A stretch of DNA of 64,000 nucleotides from Furfurilactobacillus entadae (lineage in GTDB: Bacteria > Bacillota > Bacilli > Lactobacillales > Lactobacillaceae): positions 1 to 64,000 of the forward strand of contig NZ_BQXN01000006.1 of NCBI RefSeq assembly GCF_045862745.1, in the 5' to 3' direction. Both the position numbers and the translations under genes were made by a program. Below are positions 1-7,941 of this stretch, one piece after another. How positions within the stretch are numbered: position 1 is the first letter of the stretch; the number at the start of each line of letters is the position of its first letter. The notes below the pieces were generated by a model. It did no database searches, was not told the origin of the DNA, and saw nothing but the letters and a program-made list of their open reading frames with translations.

Positions 1-120
1 TAGGACACTGAATAGCTGTCCGGCAATATGATATCTGTTTCGAACAGCAAGTTTTGAAGCCGTTCCTGTTAGATACGCTTCAACAGCAATGATTTTAGTT
101 TCAATAGAAATTTTAGTCAT
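1..120 (-). CDS. IS3-like transposase OrfA, N-terminal fragment (cut by window edge)
   Basis: The first 40 codons of a protein read from an ATG at 120 toward the window start and continue past it without a stop. The N-terminus (MTKISIETKIIAVEAYLTG, followed by SKLAV and RYHI) has the spacing of the helix-turn-helix start of IS3-family OrfA proteins, which bind the element ends. This is a family resemblance judged by eye, not a search. A long hairpin lies immediately upstream of the ATG. No convincing Shine-Dalgarno lies outside that hairpin; a GGGG run sits in its 3' arm. The gene may be complete or a relic; the rest lies outside the window. Confidence 0.55.
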   Translation of the reverse strand, partial: MTKISIETKIIAVEAYLTGTASKLAVRNRYHIAGQLFSVL

Positions 121-126
121 AAGAAA

Positions 127-156
127 ACCCCGAAAGTTTGTTTCAACTTTCGGGGT
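127..156 (-). promoter_or_regulatory. Hairpin covering the translation start of the IS-like gene
   Basis: A 12-bp perfect inverted repeat (127-138 with 145-156, 6-nt loop) ends 6 bases before the ATG at 120. On the minus strand it is followed by TTTTCTT, so it can act as a terminator, and the only SD-like G run is in its 3' arm. In several IS families such hairpins stop transcripts entering from outside from expressing transposase. Confidence 0.6.
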
Positions 157-244
157 AAAGGTCAAAATGGAAATTGCGATCGCCTTTTTTTGATACCAAG
201 GCGGAAGTGCGATCAGTGATAATCGATGTGCAATCCTTCCATGG

Positions 245-1216
245 CTAATTACGTTGCTTTTTGATGAGGTGGTAGCCAGTACCACCAAGCAGAAGGACGC
301 CCACGGTAATAATGATTCCACCGATAACATGCGTGGTGGATTTACCGGTTTCGGGTAAAGTAGCTTGTTTTGAAACGGTGGATGTTGGCTGTCCGGAACC
401 GTGTGAAGAATGACTTTCCGCTGGTACCATCGTCACCGCACTCACAGAGCTTGATTGCTGCGTTGCATTACTAACCGCTGATGAGTGGGTCGTTGAGGTG
501 CTGGTTGAACTTTCAGAATTTGTGGAAGAAGCCCCAGGTCCACTTGTCGAAGATGAGCTTGATGAGCTGCTGTTAGAGCTCGATGAGGCCACAAGTTCAT
601 AGGTAATGGTGACCACATTTTGATCAGCGCCGTCTTGAGTCACGGTATAAGAAGTTGGTTGATTAGCCATGATGGTGTACCCGGAAAAGGTTGGTTGGGC
701 GATCGGAACCGTGCGACTAAACTTGGTGTTAATGGTCTTTGAGTCCAGTTTCTTGCCATCGGTCGAAACGTAATTAACAGTCACCGTTTCATCGTTTGGC
801 GTTAGGACGGTCTTGTAAGTTTGTGACCCGCCCAAATCCTCGGCCGTTATTTTAGTGTGCGTCCCGGTTACGTATGCTAAGTATGCGTCAACCGTTGGGA
901 AATGTAGATTGTTGATGATGTCCGTGTAGGGGGCATCCAGGTTAACGTTACCGTCCACATCAGTTTGCAGGATCCGTGAAGCAGTGTTGTCGACGGCAAA
1001 GCCGGTTACCGAGACGGGGCGGAAGACCAGTGTGTCGCCAACAGCAAAGCGATCAGAAACGGCTGTTGGAGCCGTCCCTTCTGGATCAGTGTTGGTCCAA
1101 CTGTAGTTAACGGTGAAATTTGTTTTATCTGCGAATCCTGGTGACGTCAATGACATAAAAAAGAGGGCACCAAGGATCGCCAGAAATAATGGTCGTTTGA
1201 ACGATGTGTGTGTCAT
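245..1216 (-). CDS. LPXTG-anchored MucBP surface protein
   Basis: A 323-residue secreted cell-wall protein. Residues 1-30 form a signal peptide (basic start, hydrophobic core, cleavage probable near GFA-D). A beta-rich N-terminal region follows, then one MucBP-type repeat from about residue 146 (VTVNYVSTDGKKL to NVVTITYEL). A long Ser/Thr spacer (about 212-285) leads to LPETG, a hydrophobic helix and a KKQRN tail, which is the classic sortase A sorting signal. MucBP domains in lactobacilli bind mucins, so adhesion is the likely role. A frameshifted paralogue with the same architecture lies at 15834-16852. A promoter with a palindrome is visible upstream. Confidence 0.88.
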   Translation of the reverse strand: MTHTSFKRPLFLAILGALFFMSLTSPGFADKTNFTVNYSWTNTDPEGTAPTAVSDRFAVGDTLVFRPVSVTGFAVDNTASRILQTDVDGNVNLDAPYTDIINNLHFPTVDAYLAYVTGTHTKITAEDLGGSQTYKTVLTPNDETVTVNYVSTDGKKLDSKTINTKFSRTVPIAQPTFSGYTIMANQPTSYTVTQDGADQNVVTITYELVASSSSNSSSSSSSSTSGPGASSTNSESSTSTSTTHSSAVSNATQQSSSVSAVTMVPAESHSSHGSGQPTSTVSKQATLPETGKSTTHVIGGIIITVGVLLLGGTGYHLIKKQRN

Positions 1217-1234
1217 TCGGTTAAACCTCGCTTT

Positions 1235-1276
1235 CTTAACTTAGTTAAGTATATCAGTTATAAGATTAGCAATCAA
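1235..1276 (-). promoter_or_regulatory. Promoter of the MucBP surface protein, with palindrome at the start site
   Basis: On the minus strand TTGATT (1271-1276) is separated by 17 bp from TATACT (1248-1253). Just downstream, overlapping the end of the -10, is a near-perfect palindrome CTTAACTTAGTTAAG (1235-1249) that sits where an operator would block initiation. The regulator is unknown. Confidence 0.6.
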
Positions 1277-1401
1277 AATGATGATTTTTAATGCATGATA
1301 ATTAATTTCCGAAAACATTTCAATGATTATCAGTTTACCGATTTTATTGAAAATCGAATTCGCCAGCCAAAAAACGATTCGTTTCTGGTGTAGAAACAGC
1401 C

Positions 1402-1446
1402 TGTTAAAACAAGGCCGCTAATGAGTGATCAAGCTCATTAGCGGTC
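1402..1446 (-). terminator. Terminator of the aldehyde dehydrogenase gene
   Basis: An 11-bp perfect stem (1415-1425 with 1434-1444), extendable by a G-U and a G-C pair, has an 8-nt loop. It is followed on the minus strand by TTGTTTTAA, just past the stop codon of the gene ending at 1456. Confidence 0.75.
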
Positions 1447-1455
1447 CTGTTTAAA

Positions 1456-2874
1456 TTATAAATATGTTGCCGGAGCGACAAGACCACCAAATTCATTGTC
1501 ATTTGGTGCATCACGTTTTACCACGAGTTCTTGATTAGCAAAGCTAAGAATGCCGCTTTCGCCCATTTCACGGCCATAACCGGACATTTTGACGCCACCA
1601 AATTCTAATTCTGGAAGCGTGGAGAAGAATGTATTAACAAACACCATGCCGGTTTCAAGTTGGGAAGCAATTTCGGCTCCGTGATCCTTATCGCCAGAGA
1701 AGACGATACCACCTAACCCAAGGTCAGAATCATTGGCTAAATTAATGGCTTCTTCATCGTCTTTAACCTTGTAGACCATTGCCACTGGTCCAAAGAATTC
1801 TTGATGGTAGGCGGGGTTATCCTTGGTAACATCCGTCAAGATGGTTGGCAGGAAGAACTGTCCGTCTGAATCAACTGGGTCATGACGGAAGTAGAGGGTG
1901 GCCCCAGCGTCAACTGCGGCATCAACTTGCTCCTGAAGTTTTTCTTTTGCACGTTTTGATGACATCGGTGCTAGCGTCGTCTTGGGATCCATGGGATCGC
2001 CAAGGACGGCGTTTTTAAATGCCTTTTTTAAAGAAGCTAAGAATGCGTCATAGTTGTTTTCTGTAACAATAAAACGTTTGGAAGACGTGCAGACCTGGCC
2101 ACAATTATATAACCGGGCCCGTGGCGCAATGGCGTTCACTTGGTCCATATTGGCGTCACTCGCAACAATAAAGGCGTCCGCACCACCTAATTCCATTGTG
2201 TTTTTCTTGAGGTTTTTACCTGCTTCTTCGGCGACTGAGCGACCGCCACGTTCAGATCCCGTCAATGCAATGCCGACAACACGTTTATCTGCGATGACGT
2301 CTGTTACTTGATCATAGGACAAGAAGAGGTTTGTAAGAGCACCAGCGGGCGCACCGGCTTCTGTGACAGCCTTTTCGAAGGCAAGCGCGGCGCCTGGCGT
2401 ATTGGCAGCGTGCTTATACACGATGGGATCACCAACCGCGTAGTTGGGGGCAAAGATCCGCATCATTTGATAATAGGGGAAGTTCCACGGTTCAACCGCT
2501 AGGAGAACCCCAAGGGGATGATTTTCTAATTGTGCCTCACCGGCGATTGACTCAATCTGCCGCGGTGCGAGCAGTCGTTCCGCATTCTTAGCGTAATAGT
2601 CAGCGATGTCCGCACAAAGCAAGACTTCACCTTTGGCTTCCGAATAAAGTTTCCCCATATCGACGGTTAAGACGGTTGCTAATTCATCGACATGGTCGCG
2701 AAAATGAGTAGCAAGTTTCTGTAAAACGGTGATCCGACTGCTGACCGGGTCATTGCGCCAGTGTTTGTAGAGCGCTTGCGCGTTTGTTAGTGCCCGCTCA
2801 ACGTCGGTAGCGGTAGCATTTTCATAAACATGAACTGTTTCGTTGGTATATGGATTAATGGTTTGATAGGCCAT
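1456..2874 (-). CDS. NAD(P)-dependent aldehyde (succinate-semialdehyde type) dehydrogenase
   Basis: A 472-residue ALDH-superfamily enzyme oxidising an aldehyde to the acid with NAD(P). Visible catalytic residues are Asn131 (EPWNFP), Glu228 (MELGG) and nucleophile Cys262 (NCGQVCTSSKR). Length and sequence resemble the GabD/succinate-semialdehyde branch found in lactobacilli, but the substrate cannot be read from sequence. The start is supported by GGAGGC 6 bases upstream of the ATG. The gene stands alone between its own terminator and a perfect cre operator, so it is probably repressed by CcpA when sugar is plentiful. Confidence 0.88.
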   Translation of the reverse strand: MAYQTINPYTNETVHVYENATATDVERALTNAQALYKHWRNDPVSSRITVLQKLATHFRDHVDELATVLTVDMGKLYSEAKGEVLLCADIADYYAKNAERLLAPRQIESIAGEAQLENHPLGVLLAVEPWNFPYYQMMRIFAPNYAVGDPIVYKHAANTPGAALAFEKAVTEAGAPAGALTNLFLSYDQVTDVIADKRVVGIALTGSERGGRSVAEEAGKNLKKNTMELGGADAFIVASDANMDQVNAIAPRARLYNCGQVCTSSKRFIVTENNYDAFLASLKKAFKNAVLGDPMDPKTTLAPMSSKRAKEKLQEQVDAAVDAGATLYFRHDPVDSDGQFFLPTILTDVTKDNPAYHQEFFGPVAMVYKVKDDEEAINLANDSDLGLGGIVFSGDKDHGAEIASQLETGMVFVNTFFSTLPELEFGGVKMSGYGREMGESGILSFANQELVVKRDAPNDNEFGGLVAPATYL

Positions 2875-2905
2875 GATTGTGCCTCCTTAGTGACTGATAG
2901 TGACA

Positions 2906-2919
2906 TGAAACCGGTTTCA
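2906..2919. promoter_or_regulatory. CcpA operator (cre) upstream of the aldehyde dehydrogenase
   Basis: TGAAACCGGTTTCA is a perfect 14-bp palindrome and fits every fixed position of the cre consensus TGWAANCGNTNWCA. It lies about 32 bp before the start codon and just downstream of a TATAAC -10 candidate on the minus strand, a position where CcpA binding represses. Confidence 0.75.
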
Positions 2920-3061
2920 ACAGTTATATTGTAATGACGATTGTTACAGAATGCCAATGAAAATGCTTGTGATATGGTGAATTTTTAGATGCTATTGTTT
3001 AGATGCGATTAACATAATCGTTGGCTACTTTGACACGTGTCGTAACAGTTACTGACTTAAC

Positions 3062-3110
3062 TAAAAAAATCCGTTAAAGGCACATTCAAGTTATGTGTTT
3101 AACGGATTTT
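3062..3110 (-). terminator. Terminator of the small membrane-protein operon
   Basis: A 13-bp stem (3066-3078 with 3098-3110) is continued by CACAT/ATGTG inside. On the minus strand it is followed by a run of T residues. Confidence 0.75.
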
Positions 3111-3124
3111 ATAATTGTTTGAAT

Positions 3125-3256
3125 TTAATTATGAAGACGATCTTGAAGCTTATCGCCCCATTTATCAGCTTCTTTGGCAGCAAATACGGTACCACCAATT
3201 AAGAGGCCTCCAATAATTAGAACCATGGAAAAAGCTAATTTAAGAATACTAGACAT
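3125..3256 (-). CDS. Small 43-residue membrane protein
   Basis: A short gene with a very strong ribosome site (AAGGAGG about 9 bases before the ATG) directly follows the GlsB-like gene. The peptide has a short N-terminus, one hydrophobic segment (about residues 5-27, ending GGTVFAA) and a charged amphipathic tail KEADKWGDKLQDRLHN. It was found by reading the strand between the GlsB-like gene and the operon terminator. I do not recognise a named family. Small single-span proteins are common in stress-induced operons with GlsB/YeaQ and Asp23 homologues, so an envelope-stress role is a guess. Confidence 0.65.
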   Translation of the reverse strand: MSSILKLAFSMVLIIGGLLIGGTVFAAKEADKWGDKLQDRLHN

Positions 3257-3269
3257 AATATTAACCTCC

Positions 3270-3521
3270 TTAAGACTGATTCATTCGTGAAAAAATAAAT
3301 GAAACAATGAGGACAAGAAGCACGGCGCCAATCAAAGAAGGGATAATTGCCATTCCTGCAAGTTTTGGCCCCCAAGAACCCAGGATAGCCTCACCCAAAG
3401 ATGATCCTACTAGACCGGCAAGGATATTGCTAATCCAGCCCATGGAGTGACCGCGATTAGTAATCGCTCCAGCAATGGCACCAATGACAGCTCCGATAAT
3501 GATTACCCATAACCAATGCAT
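3270..3521 (-). CDS. GlsB/YeaQ/YmgE family stress membrane protein
   Basis: An 83-residue protein with three hydrophobic segments and glycine-rich motifs (GAVIGAIAGAITNRG, ILAGLVGSSLGEAILGSWGP) typical of the transglycosylase-associated (GlsB/YeaQ) family. These proteins sit in the membrane and are induced by envelope or acid stress; no enzymatic role is proven. The start has GGGAGG nearby upstream. It is first in a two-gene operon with the 43-residue membrane peptide 13 bases downstream. Confidence 0.85.
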   Translation of the reverse strand: MHWLWVIIIGAVIGAIAGAITNRGHSMGWISNILAGLVGSSLGEAILGSWGPKLAGMAIIPSLIGAVLLVLIVSFIFSRMNQS

Positions 3522-3694
3522 AGACTTTTACCTCCCGTGAAATGAATAAAATTATGGTGAAATGATACGTCAAATCGTAAAATCATTTCATTAATAAAAC
3601 TAACCTAAAAAGCTTTTGTCGTCAAAAGCAATGCCTATGATTAAATTGACCACTAGATTTGGATTGTCTTGAAGAAAATGACGTTGTCCTTTTT

Positions 3695-4400
3695 ACCGCC
3701 GGTAACCCATATATTTAGCCGGTTACATAGCTAGCATTATTTGAAGCTAAAAAAACATAGACAGAGGCCAGTTCGGCTTGGTTGACCAGCGCGACTCAGC
3801 AAAGATTTTTGACCAAATCCTGGAATTGCACCTTTTGGTTGGCCATTGTTAAGTTGTAACGGGGTCCAAATCGGGCCGGGGGCGACACCGTTCACTTGAA
3901 TTCCTTTTTGAATTATTATCTGAGATAAGTTAATTGTATAATTCGCAATTGCGGCCTTTGTGGCCGCATAGTCAATTAAATGAGGGCTTGGATGAAACGC
4001 CTGGACAGAAGTTGTCGTGATGATGGCACTGCCGCTTTGAAGGCTTTTTTTCTGCTGCTTTCACAAGTGCCATCATCAAAAATAGATTGATTGTAAATGT
4101 CTCATGAATTTGCTCCATGGATAGTTTTTGATGATCTTCGACGGCAATTTGTTGGGCTGCATAGCAATGGTATCTAAGCCCCAAAAGGAGTAATAACACG
4201 TTTAATCATTTCTTGGGGTGCGGACTCATCTCTTAAATTAATGGGAGTAGCAATGCCTTTTGACCGGCAGAAATTGAAGGGCAACATCAGCACCTTCTCG
4301 AGCAAAAGCAATTGCAACAGCGCGACCGATGCCTGAATCACCGTCTGAAATAAGAACATTACGCTTGTCCAGGAAGCCCCGTAAAGCTAGGATTGAAGCG
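3695..4400 (-). pseudogene. Decayed short-chain dehydrogenase (general stress protein 39-like)
   Basis: Stretches in several frames match an SDR enzyme in order: DSGIGRAVAIAFAREGAD (NAD-binding glycine motif) near 4340, INLRDESAPQEMIKRV near 4220, GSAIITTTSVQAFHPSP near 4015, YAATKAAIANY with the catalytic YxxxK near 3960, and VAPGPIWTPLQ near 3870. Stops and frameshifts separate them, and the segment after the nucleotide-binding motif is too short, so there is also an internal deletion. Short open stretches at 3972-4199 and 4174-4359 are remnants, not genes. The intact family acts in stress physiology of Firmicutes. Confidence 0.8.
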
Positions 4401-4470
4401 ATGGTAGTGCGGTAACCAGAACTGGCAAAATGATGTGCTTTTGTGGACAGCGATTCAATGAAAGCAGCCA

Positions 4471-4520
4471 GAACTAAAAACGGTCATGAGAAAGCAAAAA
4501 TTGCTTTCTCATGACCGTTT
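4471..4520 (-). terminator. Long perfect hairpin terminator
   Basis: A 20-bp perfect stem (4478-4497 with 4501-4520) has a 3-base loop, with TTTTT following on the minus strand. It lies downstream of the gene ending at 4573. Confidence 0.8.
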
Positions 4521-4572
4521 CGGTGATTATTAATTAGTACGGTGAGTCGTTCTATTACTCAAAAATTGGGAA

Positions 4573-5583
4573 TTAAATTGAATGACGCAAAATTGCGAGT
4601 GGAGCAGTTGGTGTTGTCATTTGGTTATTAAAGATGAAAATGTCCGTGTCACTAGCAACTGCCTGCTTAAGAAAGCTGTTAGCCACTGTCGTATCACCGA
4701 ATATTGTCAGGCTATCAGTAGTGAGTACAAGTGTTGCGACATTAGCTGCGTCGGTTTGTGTAACGATTTTAGCTGGTGTCTGGATAAGCCTGTTGGCACC
4801 TTGGGCCTTCTCAATCTCTGCTTGGAGTGTCGCGATGCCAGCGTTTATCAATTGATTGCTAACTTCTTGTACCAACTGGGTCAACTGAATGTGATCAGCC
4901 GGTAAATTAGGGTCAATGGATGCGGAGATTGTGGTACTCAGAGATTGGTTTTTGCTAACTTTACGAAAAAGGCCTTGATCTTCTTGATTAGCAACTAAGA
5001 TCAGGGGTGATTTATCTTGGTTGGAGACATCTTTTATGATTTGTTTGTCAATATTAGTGAAAAAAGTGGTCGTATCTGTTATACCAGTCTCACTAATTGC
5101 GATATTGAAAATTTGATTAACGGATACTTGATTGGAAAAAGTGGCTCGAATAACTTGAGCATGGTCTTTTTGTAATAATAGTAGATCAAAGTCGGGGCGC
5201 GGTCGATTGTTGATCAAGACTGGCCATAATAATGGCTGAGGATCAATGTAGAGACCAGCTTCAATTGAAAAATTAAGTTCCACCACTTCAATACTATTGG
5301 TTGATACATAAATCAATAGTCCCTGACTTAACGTTTCCGAAATTGGGAGACCATTTGCAAATCTTTTATCAATCTGAAATTGGTAAGCGTTCCAAAGCTC
5401 CGATGAATATTCTAATTTAATGGTTGTTTCAGCCTGATCAATTAGTGAATTAAATGTTACCGTGTCTTGTTCAGGATTGTCTTGTTGTGGATGGAGTGGC
5501 AAATACAAGGAAACAATTGTGCCTTCGATTTTTTCTAAGGTTAGTAAGTCTTTGATTTTTTGTTTACGATCTTTTCTTGACAT
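4573..5583 (-). CDS. baeRF-like protein (bacterial eRF1-related family), function unknown
   Basis: A 336-residue soluble protein. Its layout resembles the bacterial archaeo-eukaryotic release-factor (baeRF) families: an N-terminal part with the strand GTIVSLYLPL, a central FDLLLLQKDHAQVIRAT strand-turn-strand, and a C-terminal alpha/beta domain ending in APLAILRHSI, where eRF1-like bacterial proteins commonly end in AILR. Such proteins are suspected ribosome-associated hydrolases or rescue factors; none has a settled role. I see no GGQ motif. The assignment is by eye and modest. The gene is monocistronic with its own terminator. Confidence 0.5.
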   Translation of the reverse strand: MSRKDRKQKIKDLLTLEKIEGTIVSLYLPLHPQQDNPEQDTVTFNSLIDQAETTIKLEYSSELWNAYQFQIDKRFANGLPISETLSQGLLIYVSTNSIEVVELNFSIEAGLYIDPQPLLWPVLINNRPRPDFDLLLLQKDHAQVIRATFSNQVSVNQIFNIAISETGITDTTTFFTNIDKQIIKDVSNQDKSPLILVANQEDQGLFRKVSKNQSLSTTISASIDPNLPADHIQLTQLVQEVSNQLINAGIATLQAEIEKAQGANRLIQTPAKIVTQTDAANVATLVLTTDSLTIFGDTTVANSFLKQAVASDTDIFIFNNQMTTPTAPLAILRHSI

Positions 5584-5989
5584 GAATTATCCCTCCAATT
5601 AAATTACCATCGGTTAACAGCTTGTCTTTTGAACAAACATAGTCTAAATCAGAGGGTTAAAAAAAGGTAATTTATGTTCTCCCAACTTGATAATGTTTTC
5701 AAACGAAAAGTCGTGAGGCGTCATTTATAGACAATAAAGCAAAGTGATTCTTAGACAGATTCGTGGTCATCTTTAAGAGCGAACCGAAAACTACGCCTTA
5801 ATTGAATGTTTCAACTTACATGGACAGCCAACGGGTAGCGATGAAGTCGATTTAATCTCTAAAAGGGGAGACGCGGGTAATGAACGTGAAAAGTTAGTGT
5901 TAGGGCGCCGAGGTGATCGGAAATAGGTTGACTAATCTAAATATTGGAAGGATCACCTAATGCCCCGTTTGTTAACGGAATGGATATTA
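5584..5989. other. Gene-poor gap with one open stretch lacking a start
   Basis: About 400 bases lie between two minus-strand genes. The only notable content is a plus-strand open stretch of about 48 codons (about 5778-5925, reading ENYALIECFNLHGQPTGSD onward) with no start codon. It may be a relic of a lost gene; I do not recognise it. The part next to 5583 should hold the promoter of that gene, but no clear hexamers are seen. Confidence 0.4.
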
Positions 5990-6038
5990 ACAAAAAAACA
6001 ATCACCCATTGTTCATGATGAGAACAGTGAGTGATTGT
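5990..6038 (-). terminator. Terminator of the Spx-like gene
   Basis: An imperfect stem (5998-6016 with 6020-6038) with an 8-bp perfect base ACAATCAC/GTGATTGT is followed on the minus strand by seven T residues. Confidence 0.7.
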
Positions 6039-6045
6039 CGGTTAA

Positions 6046-6495
6046 TTAAACGCTTTTGGCGGTTGTGTGCTGATGATTACTTGAGTTCAGTGGTTCTAAT
6101 AATTGAAGTAAACTGTCATGTCTAACTGCATGGGGAATAAATGTCCGAATGTCATCCTCCGAAAAGCCAAATTGAACGATGGAACGGTCCGAATCAAAAA
6201 TGATTGGAAAATGGAGCATGGATGGATTCTCAGCAATTGTGGTAAGTAAATCGTTTAGCGAAATGTCATCAATGCTATGGGTTTGCTTGAAGCGCACCAT
6301 TGCTTTACTTTTCAGGGCAAGTAAATCATCGACGCCATTTTCAGAAGCGGCTAAAAATGATTTAAGTGGCAATTTTACCAACGTGGGGGCACTTGGATGA
6401 ACCCGGTACTCCTTAACGGTAATGTGATGGTCTTTAAACCAGGTGACTGCACGTCTGGAAGGAAAATTTGATGGTATGGTATATAAACTAATCAT
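6046..6495 (-). CDS. Spx/ArsC-family regulator lacking the CXXC redox motif
   Basis: A 149-residue protein with the ArsC/Spx thioredoxin-like fold: MISLYTIPS start, a central helix region and FPIIFDSDRSIVQFGFSEDD, equivalent to the Spx RPIIV...VGYNEDEI segment. In Spx proteins residues 10-13 form a CXXC disulfide switch that controls RNA polymerase binding. Here they read NFPS, and the conserved Arg before the cis-Pro is Phe. The protein has no cysteine at the switch, so if it still binds the RNAP alpha subunit it cannot be redox-gated in the usual way. The N- and C-termini are intact, so it looks like a diverged paralogue rather than a pseudogene. Confidence 0.75.
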   Translation of the reverse strand: MISLYTIPSNFPSRRAVTWFKDHHITVKEYRVHPSAPTLVKLPLKSFLAASENGVDDLLALKSKAMVRFKQTHSIDDISLNDLLTTIAENPSMLHFPIIFDSDRSIVQFGFSEDDIRTFIPHAVRHDSLLQLLEPLNSSNHQHTTAKSV

Positions 6496-6572
6496 AGTCC
6501 CTAACCTCGAATATAGTTTTTTGCAACTACATTGTACAAAACATTCCTTAACGTTACAAATGATTAGCGGGG

Positions 6573-7037
6573 CTAACGTAAATGATCGCCATTGACGAGC
6601 TTGTTGTTCGGGAGGACATCAGTCTCAACTTTTTTAATTAGGCGTAGTAATTCCAGCGTTTCATCGTGACCAAGAGCATTGGCCCACTGGTCGAAACGGG
6701 CCAGATGCCGTTTTTCGAGTTCATTGACAATGCGAAGACCATCGTCGGAGAGGGTGAGCTGCCGAACCCGGCGATCCTCATTACTCAATGATTGGTTAAC
6801 AAGGCCACGCTTTAATAACGGTGAGAGTTGAATTGAGGTGCTGGCGGGCGCAACCTTCATAATCTGGGCAATTTTTCGGTTGGTTAATTGTCCGTTATCC
6901 CGAATGAGTTTTAGGATAAGCCAAGCGTTGTGGGACAACTGATATTGTTGATCGACGGTGGAAACAAACTCATCAATAAACTTTCCCATAAATAAAAATG
7001 CATTATTATACTGATCCATTAATTCTTTGTTGTCCAT
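6573..7037 (-). CDS. MarR-family transcriptional regulator
   Basis: A 154-residue winged-helix regulator. The DNA-binding region includes LTNRKIAQIMKVAPASTSIQ (recognition helix) and the wing NEDRRVRQLTLSDDG, with long helices at both ends for dimerisation. MarR proteins usually repress and respond to phenolic or oxidising ligands. The ATG is preceded by GGAGGC. It lies alone between the Spx-like gene and the flavin-binding protein, all on the minus strand, with no co-transcribed target evident. Confidence 0.85.
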   Translation of the reverse strand: MDNKELMDQYNNAFLFMGKFIDEFVSTVDQQYQLSHNAWLILKLIRDNGQLTNRKIAQIMKVAPASTSIQLSPLLKRGLVNQSLSNEDRRVRQLTLSDDGLRIVNELEKRHLARFDQWANALGHDETLELLRLIKKVETDVLPNNKLVNGDHLR

Positions 7038-7245
7038 GGTAACTGCCTCCGAAAGGGTACGCCCGCCACTAGTTTAGTCTGGTCCAAAGCATCAATTGTC
7101 GTCGTCAACTGACGGTAAAGGAAGACACGGGATCCTTATTTAGAAAGTCATTATAGCGATTAACCGTGTTAAACACCGCTCATAAAAATCCAGATTCAAA
7201 AAAATTAAGAAACTAAATTGCCGGTGAAATTACCAGACCAACGGG

Positions 7246-7285
7246 TTAAAAATAACGTAGGAAATCAAAAAGCGATTACCTACGT
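7246..7285 (-). terminator. Terminator of the PNPOx-like gene
   Basis: A 12-bp stem with one mismatch (7255-7266 with 7274-7285) has T-rich sequence on both sides (ATTTTTAAC on the minus strand, CGTTTTATCTT on the plus strand). Confidence 0.6.
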
Positions 7286-7315
7286 CGTTTTATCTTGAAT
7301 GTTAGTCCAGTTGGC

Positions 7316-7732
7316 CTAATCTTTGACAGGTGAATTGGCAATTTCGGTTCCGGCGTCTGGACCAGCATCTAACCGAATAATCCGGTCAACGCTGATGACC
7401 ACTGCCGCAATCAAGTCGGGAAGCTTGTTATCGGTAGCAAACTGTTTTGCGTCGTCAAAAATCTTACCGTCCGTATAAATTGTAGCATGGCCTTCCACAC
7501 GGATGCCCTTTAACCCGGGATAAGGATGCACGGCCACCGCAATTTTGCCGTTGTCCTGTAAATTTTGCCAGGCGTGGCGGCCAGTCTCTTCGTTATAGAT
7601 CAAGTGCTCATCGTCTAAGACCCGCAGTGTACCCTTGGGACCAATCTGCGGATTCCCGTGCGCGTCCACTGTTGCGATAAACGGGAATGCCTTGTCGACT
7701 AATTCTTTCATTTCAGCGGTTAATTTTGCCAT
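7316..7732 (-). CDS. Pyridoxamine 5'-phosphate oxidase-like flavin-binding protein
   Basis: A 138-residue split-barrel protein: FPFIATVDAHGNPQIGPKGT, NLQDNGKIAVAVHPYPG and IRVEGHATIYTDG are typical of the PNPOx-like FMN-binding family. Members reduce or bind FMN or related cofactors; the substrate is not predictable. The start is placed at the ATG at 7732 because AGGAGG lies 9 bases upstream; an upstream in-frame ATG at 7792 has no ribosome site. Confidence 0.8.
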   Translation of the reverse strand: MAKLTAEMKELVDKAFPFIATVDAHGNPQIGPKGTLRVLDDEHLIYNEETGRHAWQNLQDNGKIAVAVHPYPGLKGIRVEGHATIYTDGKIFDDAKQFATDNKLPDLIAAVVISVDRIIRLDAGPDAGTEIANSPVKD

Positions 7733-7941
7733 GAGCGATTCCTCCTGTTTATTGATGACCCAATTATAGAGGTGTGCAATCAAACAGACCAATTTTTGGA
7801 CTTGAAATTATTGTTGACCGATTAAAAGCATAAAAGCACACTAGATGGGCCGACGTGATGATAAAAGCACCTTGGTTAGTGATGAAGAAATATAGCACTC
7901 TCGGGTTAGCAGCTTAGCGATTCAGTTGAGGAGGGTTAGTC

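Noticed and set aside
530..600. Repeated short units, CRISPR-like at first sight (also at 16080-16210)
   Set aside because: These are serine codon runs in the spacer of sortase-anchored proteins, with no regular repeat-spacer length.
2054..2502. Plus-strand open frames antisense to the aldehyde dehydrogenase
   Set aside because: Mirror frames of a well-supported gene, with no start signals of their own.
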